Below are positions 43,249 through 51,247 of a stretch of DNA of 64,000 nt, in pieces. The first letter of the stretch is position 1. Each line of letters starts with the position of its first letter. Below the pieces are notes generated by a model. The model did not search any database. It saw only the letters and a program-made list of their open reading frames with translations, and had not been told where the DNA came from. The position numbers and the translations under genes were made by a program. Source of the stretch: CAMLIZ01 sp036231905 (GTDB taxonomy: Bacteria; Pseudomonadota; Gammaproteobacteria; Burkholderiales; Burkholderiaceae_C); NCBI RefSeq assembly GCF_036231905.1, contig NZ_JAZARE010000004.1, positions 372,001 through 436,000 on the forward strand, written 5' to 3'.

Positions 43249-45158
43249 GGCAGGCGCTGGATGCGCGGGATGTGCAGCGAGGGGTGAGCCGGGTTGTACG
43301 CCGTATTCGGTGCCAGGTAGCCACTGCTGAGGTAGGCCACCAGCGCATCGATGTCCTGCGCGCCGCCCAGCGGCTGGGTACCACCCTTGAGCACGGTGAA
43401 CCCATCGCCGCCCGTCGCCAGGAAATTGTTCACCGTCACGCGGTAGGCCTTGGTCGGGTTCTGCACCACGCCGTTCACCACCACCAGCTCCGGCGAGCCG
43501 GTGGCCACCGGCGGCGTGACCGTCACGTCCATTGGCGTGAGGCTCAGGTTCACGATCTTGGCGCACGGCGGCGCGCTGGCGCTGTAGCTGTAGGACACGC
43601 CGTTGCTCACCTGCAGGATGCGCGTGCCGGTCTGCTCCAGGCACCCGGCGAACTGCTGCTCCAGCAGGTTCTTCAGCTGCTGCGCGGTCAGTGTCATCGT
43701 GACCAGGCTGTTGCCGAAGGGCTGTACCGTGAACGCGTTGCCGTAGGTCACGTCGTAGGGATACGCCGGGCCGACGAAGCCGGGGTTGCGTACGCCGCCC
43801 GGGTTCATGAAGGCAGCCACCGCACCGCCCAGCGACGCCGGCTGCGTGGCCTGCAGCTGGGCGTCGGCAATCAGGTCGCCGGCGGGCATTTCGCCGCTGT
43901 CGGCCGCGCTGTTGGGCAGCGGCGCGGTGATGGTGCCGATCACCTGGTTGGCCAAGGGCGACACCAGCGCGCTGTAGCCCTCGACGATGTTCTTCACCGT
44001 CGGGTCGGCGCTCACCAGCGCGGTGGCGGACGGGTCGGTGCGGTCCACCAGGCGGTTGGTGGCCGACACCGCGATCACGTTGCGCGTCTTCGGGTCGATG
44101 GTCAGGTCGATGTCGGTGAGCACACGGCCGAAGGCACTGGCGCTGGTGGCCGGCACCAGGCGGCCCACCTTGTTGGGCAGGCCGGTGGGCCGCGGCGTGC
44201 TGGTGACCGTGCCGCCGCTGTTCTTCACGTCCACCGTGTTGGCCGAGCAGTTGTAGGCCGCATGGGTGTGGCCGCTGATCACCAGGTCCACCGCGTCGTC
44301 CAGGCGCTTGACGATCGCGCGCAGGTCGCCGTCGCTGGCATCGGCGTTCTTCAAGTCGCCGCCGCAGCCGTTGATGTCCGACACCGTGGGGCTGGCCTGG
44401 AAGCCGCCCTGGTGCACCAGCACCACGATCGCCTCAATGCCCTGGGCGCGCAGCTTGGGCACCAGCGCGTTCACGGTGTCGGCCTCGTCGCGGAAGCTCA
44501 GGCCCGCCACGCCGGTGGGTGTCACGATGTTGGGCGTGCCCTTGAGCGTCATGCCGATGAAGGCCACCTTCACGCCGTTGAAGGTCTTGATGCCGTACGG
44601 CGGCAGCAGCGTGCGGCCGGTGGCGGCTTCCACCACGTTGGCGGACAGCCACTTGTATTTAGCGCCGTCGAAGGTGCCGGGCGCGGAGGAGCCCACGCCC
44701 TTGCAGCTGTTGGGGTCGGGCGCGCCGTTGGTGAACTTGCAGCCGCCGTTCTGCAGCCGGCGCAGCTCGGCCGCGCCCTTGTCGAACTCATGGTTGCCCA
44801 CGGCGTTGAATTCCACGCCGATGTGGTTGAGCGTCTCCACCGCCGGCTCGTCGAAGAACAGGGCGGAGATGAGCGGCGATGCGCCGATGAAGTCGCCGGC
44901 ACCCACGACCACGTTGAGCGGGTTCTCGCGTTTCATGCGGGCCACGTGCGCCGCCAGGTACTCCGCGCCGCCCACCGGCGGGCGCTGGGCGGGCGGCACG
45001 GTGGTGCTCTGCCCGAAGGTGCCGGGCGACTGCAGGTTGCCGTGGTAGTCGTTGAAGCCGATCACCTTCACCTTGAACGGGGCGGCCGGAATCTGGGCGC
45101 AGGCGGGCGAGCCGGCAGCGGCGATGGCCAGCGCCATCGAGAGGGAACGCAGTGTCAT
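43245..45158 (-). CDS. secreted 5'-nucleotidase / 2',3'-cyclic phosphodiesterase (UshA family)
   Basis: A 637-residue exported enzyme with a Sec signal. The N-terminal metallophosphatase domain has all metal motifs: GFNDYHGNL, GAGDFIGASPLIS, NAVGNHEFD, VHQGG and SGHTHAAYNC. The C-terminal 5_nucleotid_C domain (residues about 390-600) includes NPGGVRN, the substrate-binding Asn/Gly region, and YGNAFTVQPFGNSLV. It releases phosphate from nucleotides outside the cytoplasm. It is the second gene of a PHO-box-controlled operon: PEP-CTERM protein, nucleotidase, pseudo-protease. Confidence 0.92.
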   Translation of the reverse strand: MTLRSLSMALAIAAAGSPACAQIPAAPFKVKVIGFNDYHGNLQSPGTFGQSTTVPPAQRPPVGGAEYLAAHVARMKRENPLNVVVGAGDFIGASPLISALFFDEPAVETLNHIGVEFNAVGNHEFDKGAAELRRLQNGGCKFTNGAPDPNSCKGVGSSAPGTFDGAKYKWLSANVVEAATGRTLLPPYGIKTFNGVKVAFIGMTLKGTPNIVTPTGVAGLSFRDEADTVNALVPKLRAQGIEAIVVLVHQGGFQASPTVSDINGCGGDLKNADASDGDLRAIVKRLDDAVDLVISGHTHAAYNCSANTVDVKNSGGTVTSTPRPTGLPNKVGRLVPATSASAFGRVLTDIDLTIDPKTRNVIAVSATNRLVDRTDPSATALVSADPTVKNIVEGYSALVSPLANQVIGTITAPLPNSAADSGEMPAGDLIADAQLQATQPASLGGAVAAFMNPGGVRNPGFVGPAYPYDVTYGNAFTVQPFGNSLVTMTLTAQQLKNLLEQQFAGCLEQTGTRILQVSNGVSYSYSASAPPCAKIVNLSLTPMDVTVTPPVATGSPELVVVNGVVQNPTKAYRVTVNNFLATGGDGFTVLKGGTQPLGGAQDIDALVAYLSSGYLAPNTAYNPAHPSLHIPRIQRLP

Positions 45159-45178
45159 CAGAAGCTCCGAGGTGGATC

Positions 45179-45787
45179 TCAGGGGCGGCAGCGGCGGCTG
45201 ACGGTGAAGCCCAGCAGCCCCATGCCGGCCAGCAGGCTCAACCAGGTGGCCGGCTCGGGCACTGCACTCACCTCCAGGCGCACGCCGCCGACGGTGGCGT
45301 TCAGCGGCTGGCCGCCGAGTTGCACCGACTGCAGCAGGCTGCCGCTGATGAGGTGCTCGCCTGCGCCCAGCGTGTAGACCGCCCGGCTGAACTGCGTGTT
45401 GGCCAATGCGGCGTCGAAGTCGGTGCCGGTGTTGACTGCGGTGGCCGCGTCCGTCAACGCCACGCTGGAGGTGGCGCCCAGGCTGCTGCCATGGTCGAAC
45501 ACCGCGAACGTGTCGCCTGCGAAGCCTGCGTCCACCACGGTCAGGCGGGCCTGCATGCCGGCGGCCACCGTGAAGCTGAAGGACAAGGGGCTGCCGAAGT
45601 CCGGCGACAGGCTGTTCGCGTTGTCAATCCATTCCACGCCGAAGCTGGTGGCGTCCAGGTCGTTGACGTTGAACGCGCTCCAGCCGCCGTCGGCGGCCAG
45701 CGCCACGGTGGTGGCATGGGCGGCGGTGCAGCTGGCAGCGGTCAGGAGTGCGGCCTGCAACAGGCGTCGCAGTGCTGGGCGGGTCAT
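45179..45787 (-). CDS. PEP-CTERM sorting-domain protein, 5'-nucleotidase operon
   Basis: A 202-residue exported protein. A Sec signal is followed by a beta-rich region and a C-terminal PEP-CTERM signal: VPEPATW, a hydrophobic helix, and the basic end SRRCRP. This signal directs processing by an EpsH-type exosortase and attachment to the exopolysaccharide/surface layer. It is the first gene after a PHO-box-like promoter and is followed after 20 bp by the 5'-nucleotidase gene, so it is probably made during phosphate starvation. Its molecular role is unknown. Confidence 0.85.
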   Translation of the reverse strand: MTRPALRRLLQAALLTAASCTAAHATTVALAADGGWSAFNVNDLDATSFGVEWIDNANSLSPDFGSPLSFSFTVAAGMQARLTVVDAGFAGDTFAVFDHGSSLGATSSVALTDAATAVNTGTDFDAALANTQFSRAVYTLGAGEHLISGSLLQSVQLGGQPLNATVGGVRLEVSAVPEPATWLSLLAGMGLLGFTVSRRCRP

Positions 45788-45817
45788 GGGGGCTCCTTGG
45801 GTGTGGGTCTGCGCGGC

Positions 45818-45851
45818 ACTATCGCGGCCGACCGTGACCATGGCGTGACGG
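45818..45851 (-). promoter_or_regulatory. PHO-box-like promoter of the PEP-CTERM/5'-nucleotidase operon
   Basis: Minus-strand sequence CCGTCAC-GCCA-TGGTCAC (45851-45834) forms a 7-4-7 repeat. GATAGT (45823-45818), a good -10, follows after exactly 10 bp. The operon start is 30 bp further downstream. Confidence 0.65.
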
Positions 45852-45880
45852 AGTGCACATCAGGGAATCCAATTAAACCG

Positions 45881-45904
45881 TATAAACTGTATATATCGTT
45901 TATT
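45881..45904. promoter_or_regulatory. AT-rich promoter with imperfect inverted repeat
   Basis: TATAAAC-N10-GTTTATT forms an imperfect inverted repeat inside an unusually AT-rich 35-bp patch, just before the AGGAGG ribosome site of the RHH/histone-like gene. It overlaps likely -10 sequences (TATAAA, TATATA). Ribbon-helix-helix proteins often bind such sites in their own promoters. Confidence 0.4.
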
Positions 45905-45916
45905 AGGAGGACTCCC

Positions 45917-46336
45917 ATGGCCACATCCACCCGCACCACCAAGCGTGCAACCACCGCGGCCAAGCAGGCCACCGTCGCGCAGCCGGCGGTCAAGGTCGCC
46001 GTGCCGCGCAAGGCGATCGCGAAGCCCGCCGCCAAGGCGGCAGCGGCGCCTGCCATGCCCAAGGCCCGCGCTGATGCCAAGGCGGCCGCCAAGCCGGCGA
46101 AGGACAAGCTGGTGCGCGACAGCTTCACGATCCCCGCCAGCGAATACGCCATGCTGGCGCAGCTGAAGCAGCGCTCGGTGGCACTGGCGCAGCCGGCGAA
46201 GAAGAGCGAGGTGCTGCGCGCCGGCCTGAAGGCGCTGGCGGCGCTGGACGATGCGGCGCTCAAGGCCGCGCTGGCGCAGGTGCCTACGGTGAAGACCGGC
46301 CGCCCGAAGGCCAAGAAGGGCGCGAAGAAGGCCTGA
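45917..46336 (+). CDS. Lys/Ala-rich DNA-binding-like protein: histone-H1-like tail plus ribbon-helix-helix-like domain
   Basis: A 139-residue, strongly basic protein. Residues 1-65 are Lys/Ala/Pro/Thr-rich, like eukaryotic H1 tails and bacterial H1-like proteins. Residues about 67-110 show RDSFTIP (strand), ASEYAMLAQLKQRS (helix) and KKSEVLRAGLKALAAL (helix), the layout of a ribbon-helix-helix fold. The C-terminus TGRPKAKKGAKKA resembles AT-hook-type GRP plus basic residues. An ideal AGGAGG lies 6 bp before the ATG. I infer a nucleoid-associated or regulatory role. Confidence 0.7.
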   Translation: MATSTRTTKRATTAAKQATVAQPAVKVAVPRKAIAKPAAKAAAAPAMPKARADAKAAAKPAKDKLVRDSFTIPASEYAMLAQLKQRSVALAQPAKKSEVLRAGLKALAALDDAALKAALAQVPTVKTGRPKAKKGAKKA

Positions 46337-46363
46337 CGCGGACCGGCGCCGCGCACGCCGGCG

Positions 46364-47027
46364 CTACGTCACCTTCAGTTTGGCGTCCGCCGCGTCGCCT
46401 TCGGGGAAGCGCAGCTTCAGCTGCTGCAGCGTGTCCTTCATCACCGTGGCGATCATCAGGTTGCGGTGCGTCTTGGAGTCCGCCGCCACGATGGTCCATG
46501 GCGCCCAGGTCGTGCCGGTGGCCGCGATGGCGGCCTCGTAGGCGCGCTGGTATTCGGCCCAGTGCTCGCGCACCGTGAGGTCATCGCGCTGGAATTTCCA
46601 GCGCTTGGCCGGGTCGTCGATGCGGGCCTGCAGGCGCTCGCGCTGCTTGTCCTTCGAGATGTGCAGCATGAACTTCACCACCACCGTGCCGGTCTCGGTG
46701 AGCATGCGCTCGAAATCGTTGATGTGGGTGTAGCGCTGGCGCGTCTGCGCCTCGTCGATCCAGCCGTTGACCACCGGCACCAGCACATCCTCGTAGTGGC
46801 TGCGGTTGAAGACCGTGATCTCGCCGGCTGCCGGCACTCGCTGGTGGATGCGCCAGAGCGGATCGCGCGCCTTCTCGTCCTCGGTGGGCGCCTTCCAGGC
46901 CGCCGTGTGCACGCCCAGCGGGCTCATGCGCCCGAACACACCGCGCAGGGTGCCGTCCTTGCCGCTGGTGTCCAGCGTGCTGGTAGCGCTTGAGCAGGCG
47001 GCGGGTGTCGGCGGGCAGACGGTCCAT
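46364..47027 (-). pseudogene. disrupted ppk2 (polyphosphate kinase 2 family)
   Basis: The downstream part is an excellent PPK2: LDTSGKDGTLRGVFGRMSP, KAPTEDEKARDPLWRIHQRV, FNRSHYEDVL, DDPAKRWKFQRDDL and WAPWTIVAADSK. The beginning MDRLPADTRRLLKRYQ (ATG at 47027) is in another frame. The two meet at about 46985, where the segment that should hold the beta strand before the Walker A loop (L-L-h-h-L-Q-G) is missing. In the frame of the main body the upstream residues are unrelated. A deletion with frameshift is the simplest reading, so the enzyme is probably lost; a sequencing error is possible. Confidence 0.7.
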
Positions 47028-47058
47028 GCGCCAGGTGTGGCAAGTGCGGCGCCCGGAT

Positions 47059-47092
47059 GCGTCATGAGCGCGACATCCCGGGCCCGAACAAT
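47059..47092 (+). promoter_or_regulatory. PHO-box-like promoter of the phytase-like gene
   Basis: GCGTCAT-GAGC-GCGACAT (47059-47076), a degenerate 7-4-7 repeat, is followed after exactly 10 bp by AACAAT (47087-47092), a fair -10. It is the weakest sequence match of the set. Confidence 0.4.
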
Positions 47093-47132
47093 CCTGCGGT
47101 TCGACCACCCACAACCACACCGGGAGATCCGC

Positions 47133-48437
47133 ATGATCCGACGTTCCCCTCGCCACGCGCGGGGCGCACTGGTCAGCGCCGCGCTGCTGCTGTGCAGCCT
47201 GCAGGCGCAAGCCGACCCGCACAAGGTGCCCACGCTGAGCGGCTGGGCGCTGCTGCCCGCGGCCACCTTTGCCGACGGCCCCACCTCGGGCCAGTTCGCC
47301 GCCCCCAACCCCTATGGCACCCACCTGCCGCCCTATGTGGACAAGCAGCCGGTGCAGGGTTTTTCGGGCGTGCTGCCTGGCCCGGCGCCCGACACCTTCC
47401 GCGTGATGACCGACAACGGCTTCGGCGCGCAGGCCAATTCGGCTGACGCGCTGCTGCGCGTGTACACCGTGAAGGTGGATTTCCGCAGCCGCCATGGTGG
47501 CAGCGGCACGGTGTCGCCGGCCGGCTGGCTGGCCGGGCGGCCCACGTCCGATTTCAGCCGACGCACCCGCCTCACGCTGAACGACGCGCAGCACCAGCTC
47601 GGCCTGCCGATCCAGGCCGACCTCGAGCACTACTACGGTGACCCGGCCAAGCCGGCGGTGGCCCCGGAGATCCGCGCCGGCCGCCTGCTCACCGGCGCCG
47701 ACCTGGACATCGAATCCATCCGGCGCGACAAGCAGGGCCACTACTGGTTCGGCGACGAGTTCGGCCCCTACCTGGTGAAGACCGACACCCATGGCACCGT
47801 GCTGCGTGCGGCCATCCCGCTGCCGGGCGTGTACGCGCCCGAGCACAAGGACGTGCGCGCGGGCGCCGCAGTGGCCAACCTGCCGGGATCCGGCGGCTTC
47901 GAGGGCATGGCGATCAACACCAGTGGCACGCGCCTGTACGCGCTGCTGGAAAAGGGCGTCGCCGGCGATCCGGCCAAGCTGCTGCGCATCAATGAGTTCG
48001 ACCTGACCAGCGAAGCCTGGACCGGCACCACCTGGTTCTACCCGCTGGAGGCTGACGGCACGAACATCGGCGACATGACGGCGGTGGACGACCACCGCTT
48101 CATCGTGATCGAGCGCAACGGCGGCACCGCCACCACGCCCACCCCGCCCTTCAAGAAGCTCTACCTGATCGACATCGCAGGCGTGACCAACGGCGGCACC
48201 GTGGCCAAGACGGAGTTGGCCGACCTGATGAACCTGGCCGACCCGGACGACCTGAACGGCGACGGCAGCACGGTGTACACGCTGCCCTACGTGACCATCG
48301 AGGACGTGCTGGTGCTGGACGCGCGCACCTTGCTTGTGATCAATGACAACAACTTCCCGTATGGCGGCGGGCGGGAGCTGGCGTCGGACAACACCGAGTT
48401 CATCCGCATCACGCTGCCGCAGCGGCTGCAGCGCTGA
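47133..48437 (+). CDS. secreted esterase-like activity of phytase family protein
   Basis: A 434-residue exported protein with a Sec signal (GALVSAALLLCSLQAQA). It matches the phytase-like family (PF13449): GFSGVLPGPAPDTFRVMTDNG, ADLDIESIRRDKQGHYWFGDEFGPYL, GFEGMAINTSGTRLYALLEKG and VLVINDNNFPYGGGR, a beta-propeller with metal-site acidic residues. It is thought to hydrolyse phosphate or carboxyl esters outside the cytoplasm. ATG 47133 follows GGGAGATC. It lies between two broken genes and near other phosphate-scavenging genes, which supports a phosphatase role. Confidence 0.85.
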   Translation: MIRRSPRHARGALVSAALLLCSLQAQADPHKVPTLSGWALLPAATFADGPTSGQFAAPNPYGTHLPPYVDKQPVQGFSGVLPGPAPDTFRVMTDNGFGAQANSADALLRVYTVKVDFRSRHGGSGTVSPAGWLAGRPTSDFSRRTRLTLNDAQHQLGLPIQADLEHYYGDPAKPAVAPEIRAGRLLTGADLDIESIRRDKQGHYWFGDEFGPYLVKTDTHGTVLRAAIPLPGVYAPEHKDVRAGAAVANLPGSGGFEGMAINTSGTRLYALLEKGVAGDPAKLLRINEFDLTSEAWTGTTWFYPLEADGTNIGDMTAVDDHRFIVIERNGGTATTPTPPFKKLYLIDIAGVTNGGTVAKTELADLMNLADPDDLNGDGSTVYTLPYVTIEDVLVLDARTLLVINDNNFPYGGGRELASDNTEFIRITLPQRLQR

Positions 48438-48439
48438 AC

Positions 48440-48810
48440 CCCGCGACCACATTGGGCAGGAGACAGCCAGCTGTAGCGCGCTCTCTGCGAGTGGAGCGGT
48501 TGACCTGCGCCAGTGACTCGAAGAAGGTGGGTGGCATGCCGCCGTGCCGCTGCAGCCAGGGCAGGGTGCCACCATGCGAGAGATTGAAGTGCAGCCAGAC
48601 AAAGCCCGCAGCGCCCGGCTGGGCCAGCCAGTCCATGGCTTCCACGCAGCCAATCGCCTGCGCCGGCGGGCTGCCGAGACGGTAACCGCAGATCAGGCCG
48701 TGCTCGTCGGCCCCGTAGGGCGAGCCGCAGAACGGAGTGGCCGCGCTCATGCCTGCACCATCGTGCAGCAACGGGGCGGTGGGTGGCGTCGTGTCAAGGC
48801 CTTGGGTCAT
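48440..48810 (-). pseudogene. N-terminal remnant of a CorA/ZntB-family transporter
   Basis: The segment encodes HGLICGYRLGSPPAQ, AMDWLAQPGAAGFVWLHFNL, LPWLQRHGGMPPTFFESL and a final STRRER, which match the first 110 or so residues of ZntB/CorA-type Zn/Mg transporters. The rest, including the pore helices and the GxN motif, is absent: the frame runs straight into the 3' end of the convergent phytase-like gene. A deletion joining the two genes is likely. Confidence 0.65.
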
Positions 48811-48885
48811 CGGCCCACCGGTTGCACACAGGCTTACTCACCGCGGCTGTGGACAACTGGAGGGGGTGGGGCTGGCCATGAGGCG

Positions 48886-48919
48886 ATGTTGCGACCGGGC
48901 GATGACGGTTTTGTGACCG
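48886..48919 (-). promoter_or_regulatory. PHO-box-like site facing the minus strand
   Basis: Minus-strand CGGTCAC-AAAA-CCGTCAT (48919-48902) is a near-consensus 7-4-7 repeat with the typical A-rich spacer. CAACAT (48891-48886) follows after 10 bp. It points to the CorA/ZntB-like remnant. Confidence 0.55.
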
Positions 48920-48935
48920 ATGCACCCGCCCGCCC

Positions 48936-48969
48936 TTGACATGCGGCTGTCATCCCCCGCAGGCACGCT
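48936..48969 (+). promoter_or_regulatory. PHO-box-like promoter of the nuclease gene
   Basis: TTGACAT-GCGG-CTGTCAT (48936-48953) has a second half identical to the E. coli PHO-box half site. CACGCT (48964-48969), a weak -10, follows after 10 bp. The nuclease ATG is at 49002. Confidence 0.6.
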
Positions 48970-49001
48970 GCGCCACTTTGCAGACACACACAGGGATCAC
49001 G

Positions 49002-51230
49002 ATGCAGATGCAAAGGTTCGGCCGCCAGCTGGCGGTCATGAGCGCGTGCGTTTTCGCGGCCTGCGCCGCCATGGCGGCCGACACGCCGATCCACGCCATC
49101 CAGGGCAGCGGTGCCACCAGCCCGCTGGTGAGCCAGGTGGTCACCACCACCGGCGTGGTCACCAAGGTGATCAACAACGGCTTCTACCTGCAGGACCCGG
49201 CGGGCGACGGCAACCCGCTCACCTCCGACGGTATCTTCGTGTTCACCGGCAGCGTGCCCACGGTGCAGGCCGGGCAGCAGCTGCGCCTGAGCGGCAAGGT
49301 CACCGAGTTCAACACCGGCGCGGCCGGCAATGCGCACACCGCCGCGCGTCCGGTGACCGAGCTCACATCGGTCTCCGGCCTCACCGTGCTGGGCAGCGGC
49401 TTCGGCATCGCGCCGGTGGTGGTGTCGCTGCCGGAAGCGATGGATGGTGACCTGGAGCGCTACGAGGGCATGCTGGTCACGCTGGCCGGCCCGCTCACCG
49501 TGAGCCAGAACTACTTTCTCGGCCGCTTCGGCCAGGTGACGCTGTCGGCCGGTGGCCGCATGGAAACGCCGACGAACCGCCATCGCCCGGGCCCCGATGC
49601 ACAGGCGCTCGCCAACGAGAACGCGCGCCGCCGCATCCTGCTGGACGATGGCAGCAGTGCGCAGAACCCCAACCCCATGCCCTACCTTGGCGTCGACAAC
49701 ACGCTGCGCGCCGGCGACACGGTGGCCAGCGTCACCGGCGTCATCGACTTCGGCCTGGCCACCGCCAGCAACGCAGAGCCGGGCGACTACAAGATCCACC
49801 CCACGGTGGTGCCGGTGTTCGTGCGCAGCAACCCGCGCACGGCCACACCGGAGGCGGTGGGCGGCAACCTCAAGGTGGCCAGCTTCAACGTGCTCAACTT
49901 CTTCACCACCTTCACCAACGGCGAGACGGCCGATGGCCGCACGGGCCAGGGCTGCACGCTGGACACCAGCACGTCGGCCTCCAACTGCCGTGGCGCGAAC
50001 AACCGTGCCGAGTTCGAGCGCCAGCGCGCCAAGATCGTGAGCGCGCTGGCCGCCATCAACGCCGATGCGGTGGGCCTGATGGAGATGCAGAACAACGGCA
50101 GCACCGCCGTGCAGAACCTGGTGGATGCGCTGAACGCGCAGCTGGGCGCCGGCACCTACGCCGCGGTGCCCGACCCGGCCAGCGGCACCGGCACCGATGC
50201 CATCAAGGTCGCCATGATCTACAAGCCAGCCCGCCTCGCACGCGTGGGCGCATCCACCAGCGACACCACCAGCGTGCACAACCGCCCACCCCTCGCGCAG
50301 ACCTTCGAGCTGGCCAATCATGAGCGCTTCACGCTGGTGGTGAACCACTTCAAGTCCAAGGGCTGCGACGGTGCGAGCGGGCCGGACGCCGACCAGGGCG
50401 ACCTGCAAGGCTGCTGGAACAACCGGCGCCTGCAGCAGGCCGCTGCCACGCGCAGCTTCGTGGCCCGCCTGCAGGCCGCGAGCAACAGCAACGACGTGCT
50501 GCTGGTGGGTGACTTCAACGCCTATGCCAAGGAAGACCCGATCGTGGACTTCACGGGCGCGGGCTACGTGGACCTGGTGGGCCGCGACAACACCTTCGGC
50601 TACTCCTATGTCTTCGACGGCGCGGCCGGCCGGCTCGACCAGGCCCTGGCCACCGCATCGCTGGCCGCCAAGGCGGTGCGTGCCGCCGACTGGCACATCA
50701 ACGCCGACGAGCCCGCGGTGCTGGACTACAACCTGGAGTTCAAGCAGCCGGCCTGCGCCACCTGCGCGCCCGACAACTACATGCCCACGCCCTACCGCTC
50801 TTCCGACCATGACCCGGTGGTGGTGGGCCTGAGCCTGTTCCGCACCATCGAGGGCACCGCCAACCGCGACAGCCTCACCGGCACCGCGGGCGACGACATC
50901 CTGATCGGCGGCCCGGGCGCCGACCTGCTCGCAGGCCGTGGCGGCATCAACGTGTACCGCTACCTCTCCATGCGCGATGCCGGCGACACGGTGGGCGACT
51001 TCGTGCCCGGCAAGGACCAGGTCGACCTGCGTGCGCTGCTGGCGTCCATCGGCTACACCGGCGCGGACGCCTTTGCCGACGCACGCGTGCGCCTGGTGGA
51101 CGGCAGCGCCGGTGTGAGCGTGCAGATCGACAGCGACGGCCCGGGCGCTGGCGTGGCGCGGCCGCTGCTCACCTTGCAAGGCGTGTCCGCTGCGTCGCTG
51201 CAGCCGGCGCGCGACTTCATCCTGCGCTGA
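49002..51230 (+). CDS. extracellular endonuclease/phosphodiesterase with RTX-type repeat (ExeM/NucH type)
   Basis: A 742-residue secreted nuclease. A Sec signal ends AACAAMA. Residues about 25-270 are an OB-fold/DUF-type region (TTGVVTKVINNGFYLQDPAGD). Residues about 290-615 are an endonuclease/exonuclease/phosphatase domain (LKVASFNVLNFFTTF, LMEMQNNGS, VNHFKSKG, LLVGDFNAY, RSSDHDPVVVGL with catalytic His). Residues about 628-660 hold a hemolysin-type Ca repeat (GTAGDDILIGGPGADLLAG). It degrades extracellular DNA for phosphate, fitting its PHO-box promoter. RTX plus Sec signal suggests type II export. ATG 49002 has AGGGA upstream. Confidence 0.92.
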   Translation: MQMQRFGRQLAVMSACVFAACAAMAADTPIHAIQGSGATSPLVSQVVTTTGVVTKVINNGFYLQDPAGDGNPLTSDGIFVFTGSVPTVQAGQQLRLSGKVTEFNTGAAGNAHTAARPVTELTSVSGLTVLGSGFGIAPVVVSLPEAMDGDLERYEGMLVTLAGPLTVSQNYFLGRFGQVTLSAGGRMETPTNRHRPGPDAQALANENARRRILLDDGSSAQNPNPMPYLGVDNTLRAGDTVASVTGVIDFGLATASNAEPGDYKIHPTVVPVFVRSNPRTATPEAVGGNLKVASFNVLNFFTTFTNGETADGRTGQGCTLDTSTSASNCRGANNRAEFERQRAKIVSALAAINADAVGLMEMQNNGSTAVQNLVDALNAQLGAGTYAAVPDPASGTGTDAIKVAMIYKPARLARVGASTSDTTSVHNRPPLAQTFELANHERFTLVVNHFKSKGCDGASGPDADQGDLQGCWNNRRLQQAAATRSFVARLQAASNSNDVLLVGDFNAYAKEDPIVDFTGAGYVDLVGRDNTFGYSYVFDGAAGRLDQALATASLAAKAVRAADWHINADEPAVLDYNLEFKQPACATCAPDNYMPTPYRSSDHDPVVVGLSLFRTIEGTANRDSLTGTAGDDILIGGPGADLLAGRGGINVYRYLSMRDAGDTVGDFVPGKDQVDLRALLASIGYTGADAFADARVRLVDGSAGVSVQIDSDGPGAGVARPLLTLQGVSAASLQPARDFILR

Positions 51231-51247
51231 ACACCCACTTCGATCGC

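Noticed and set aside
46364..47308. PPK2 as an intact 314-residue gene
   Set aside because: The in-frame N-terminus is unrelated to PPK2, while the correct N-terminus (MDRLPADT) is in another frame, so the gene is treated as disrupted.
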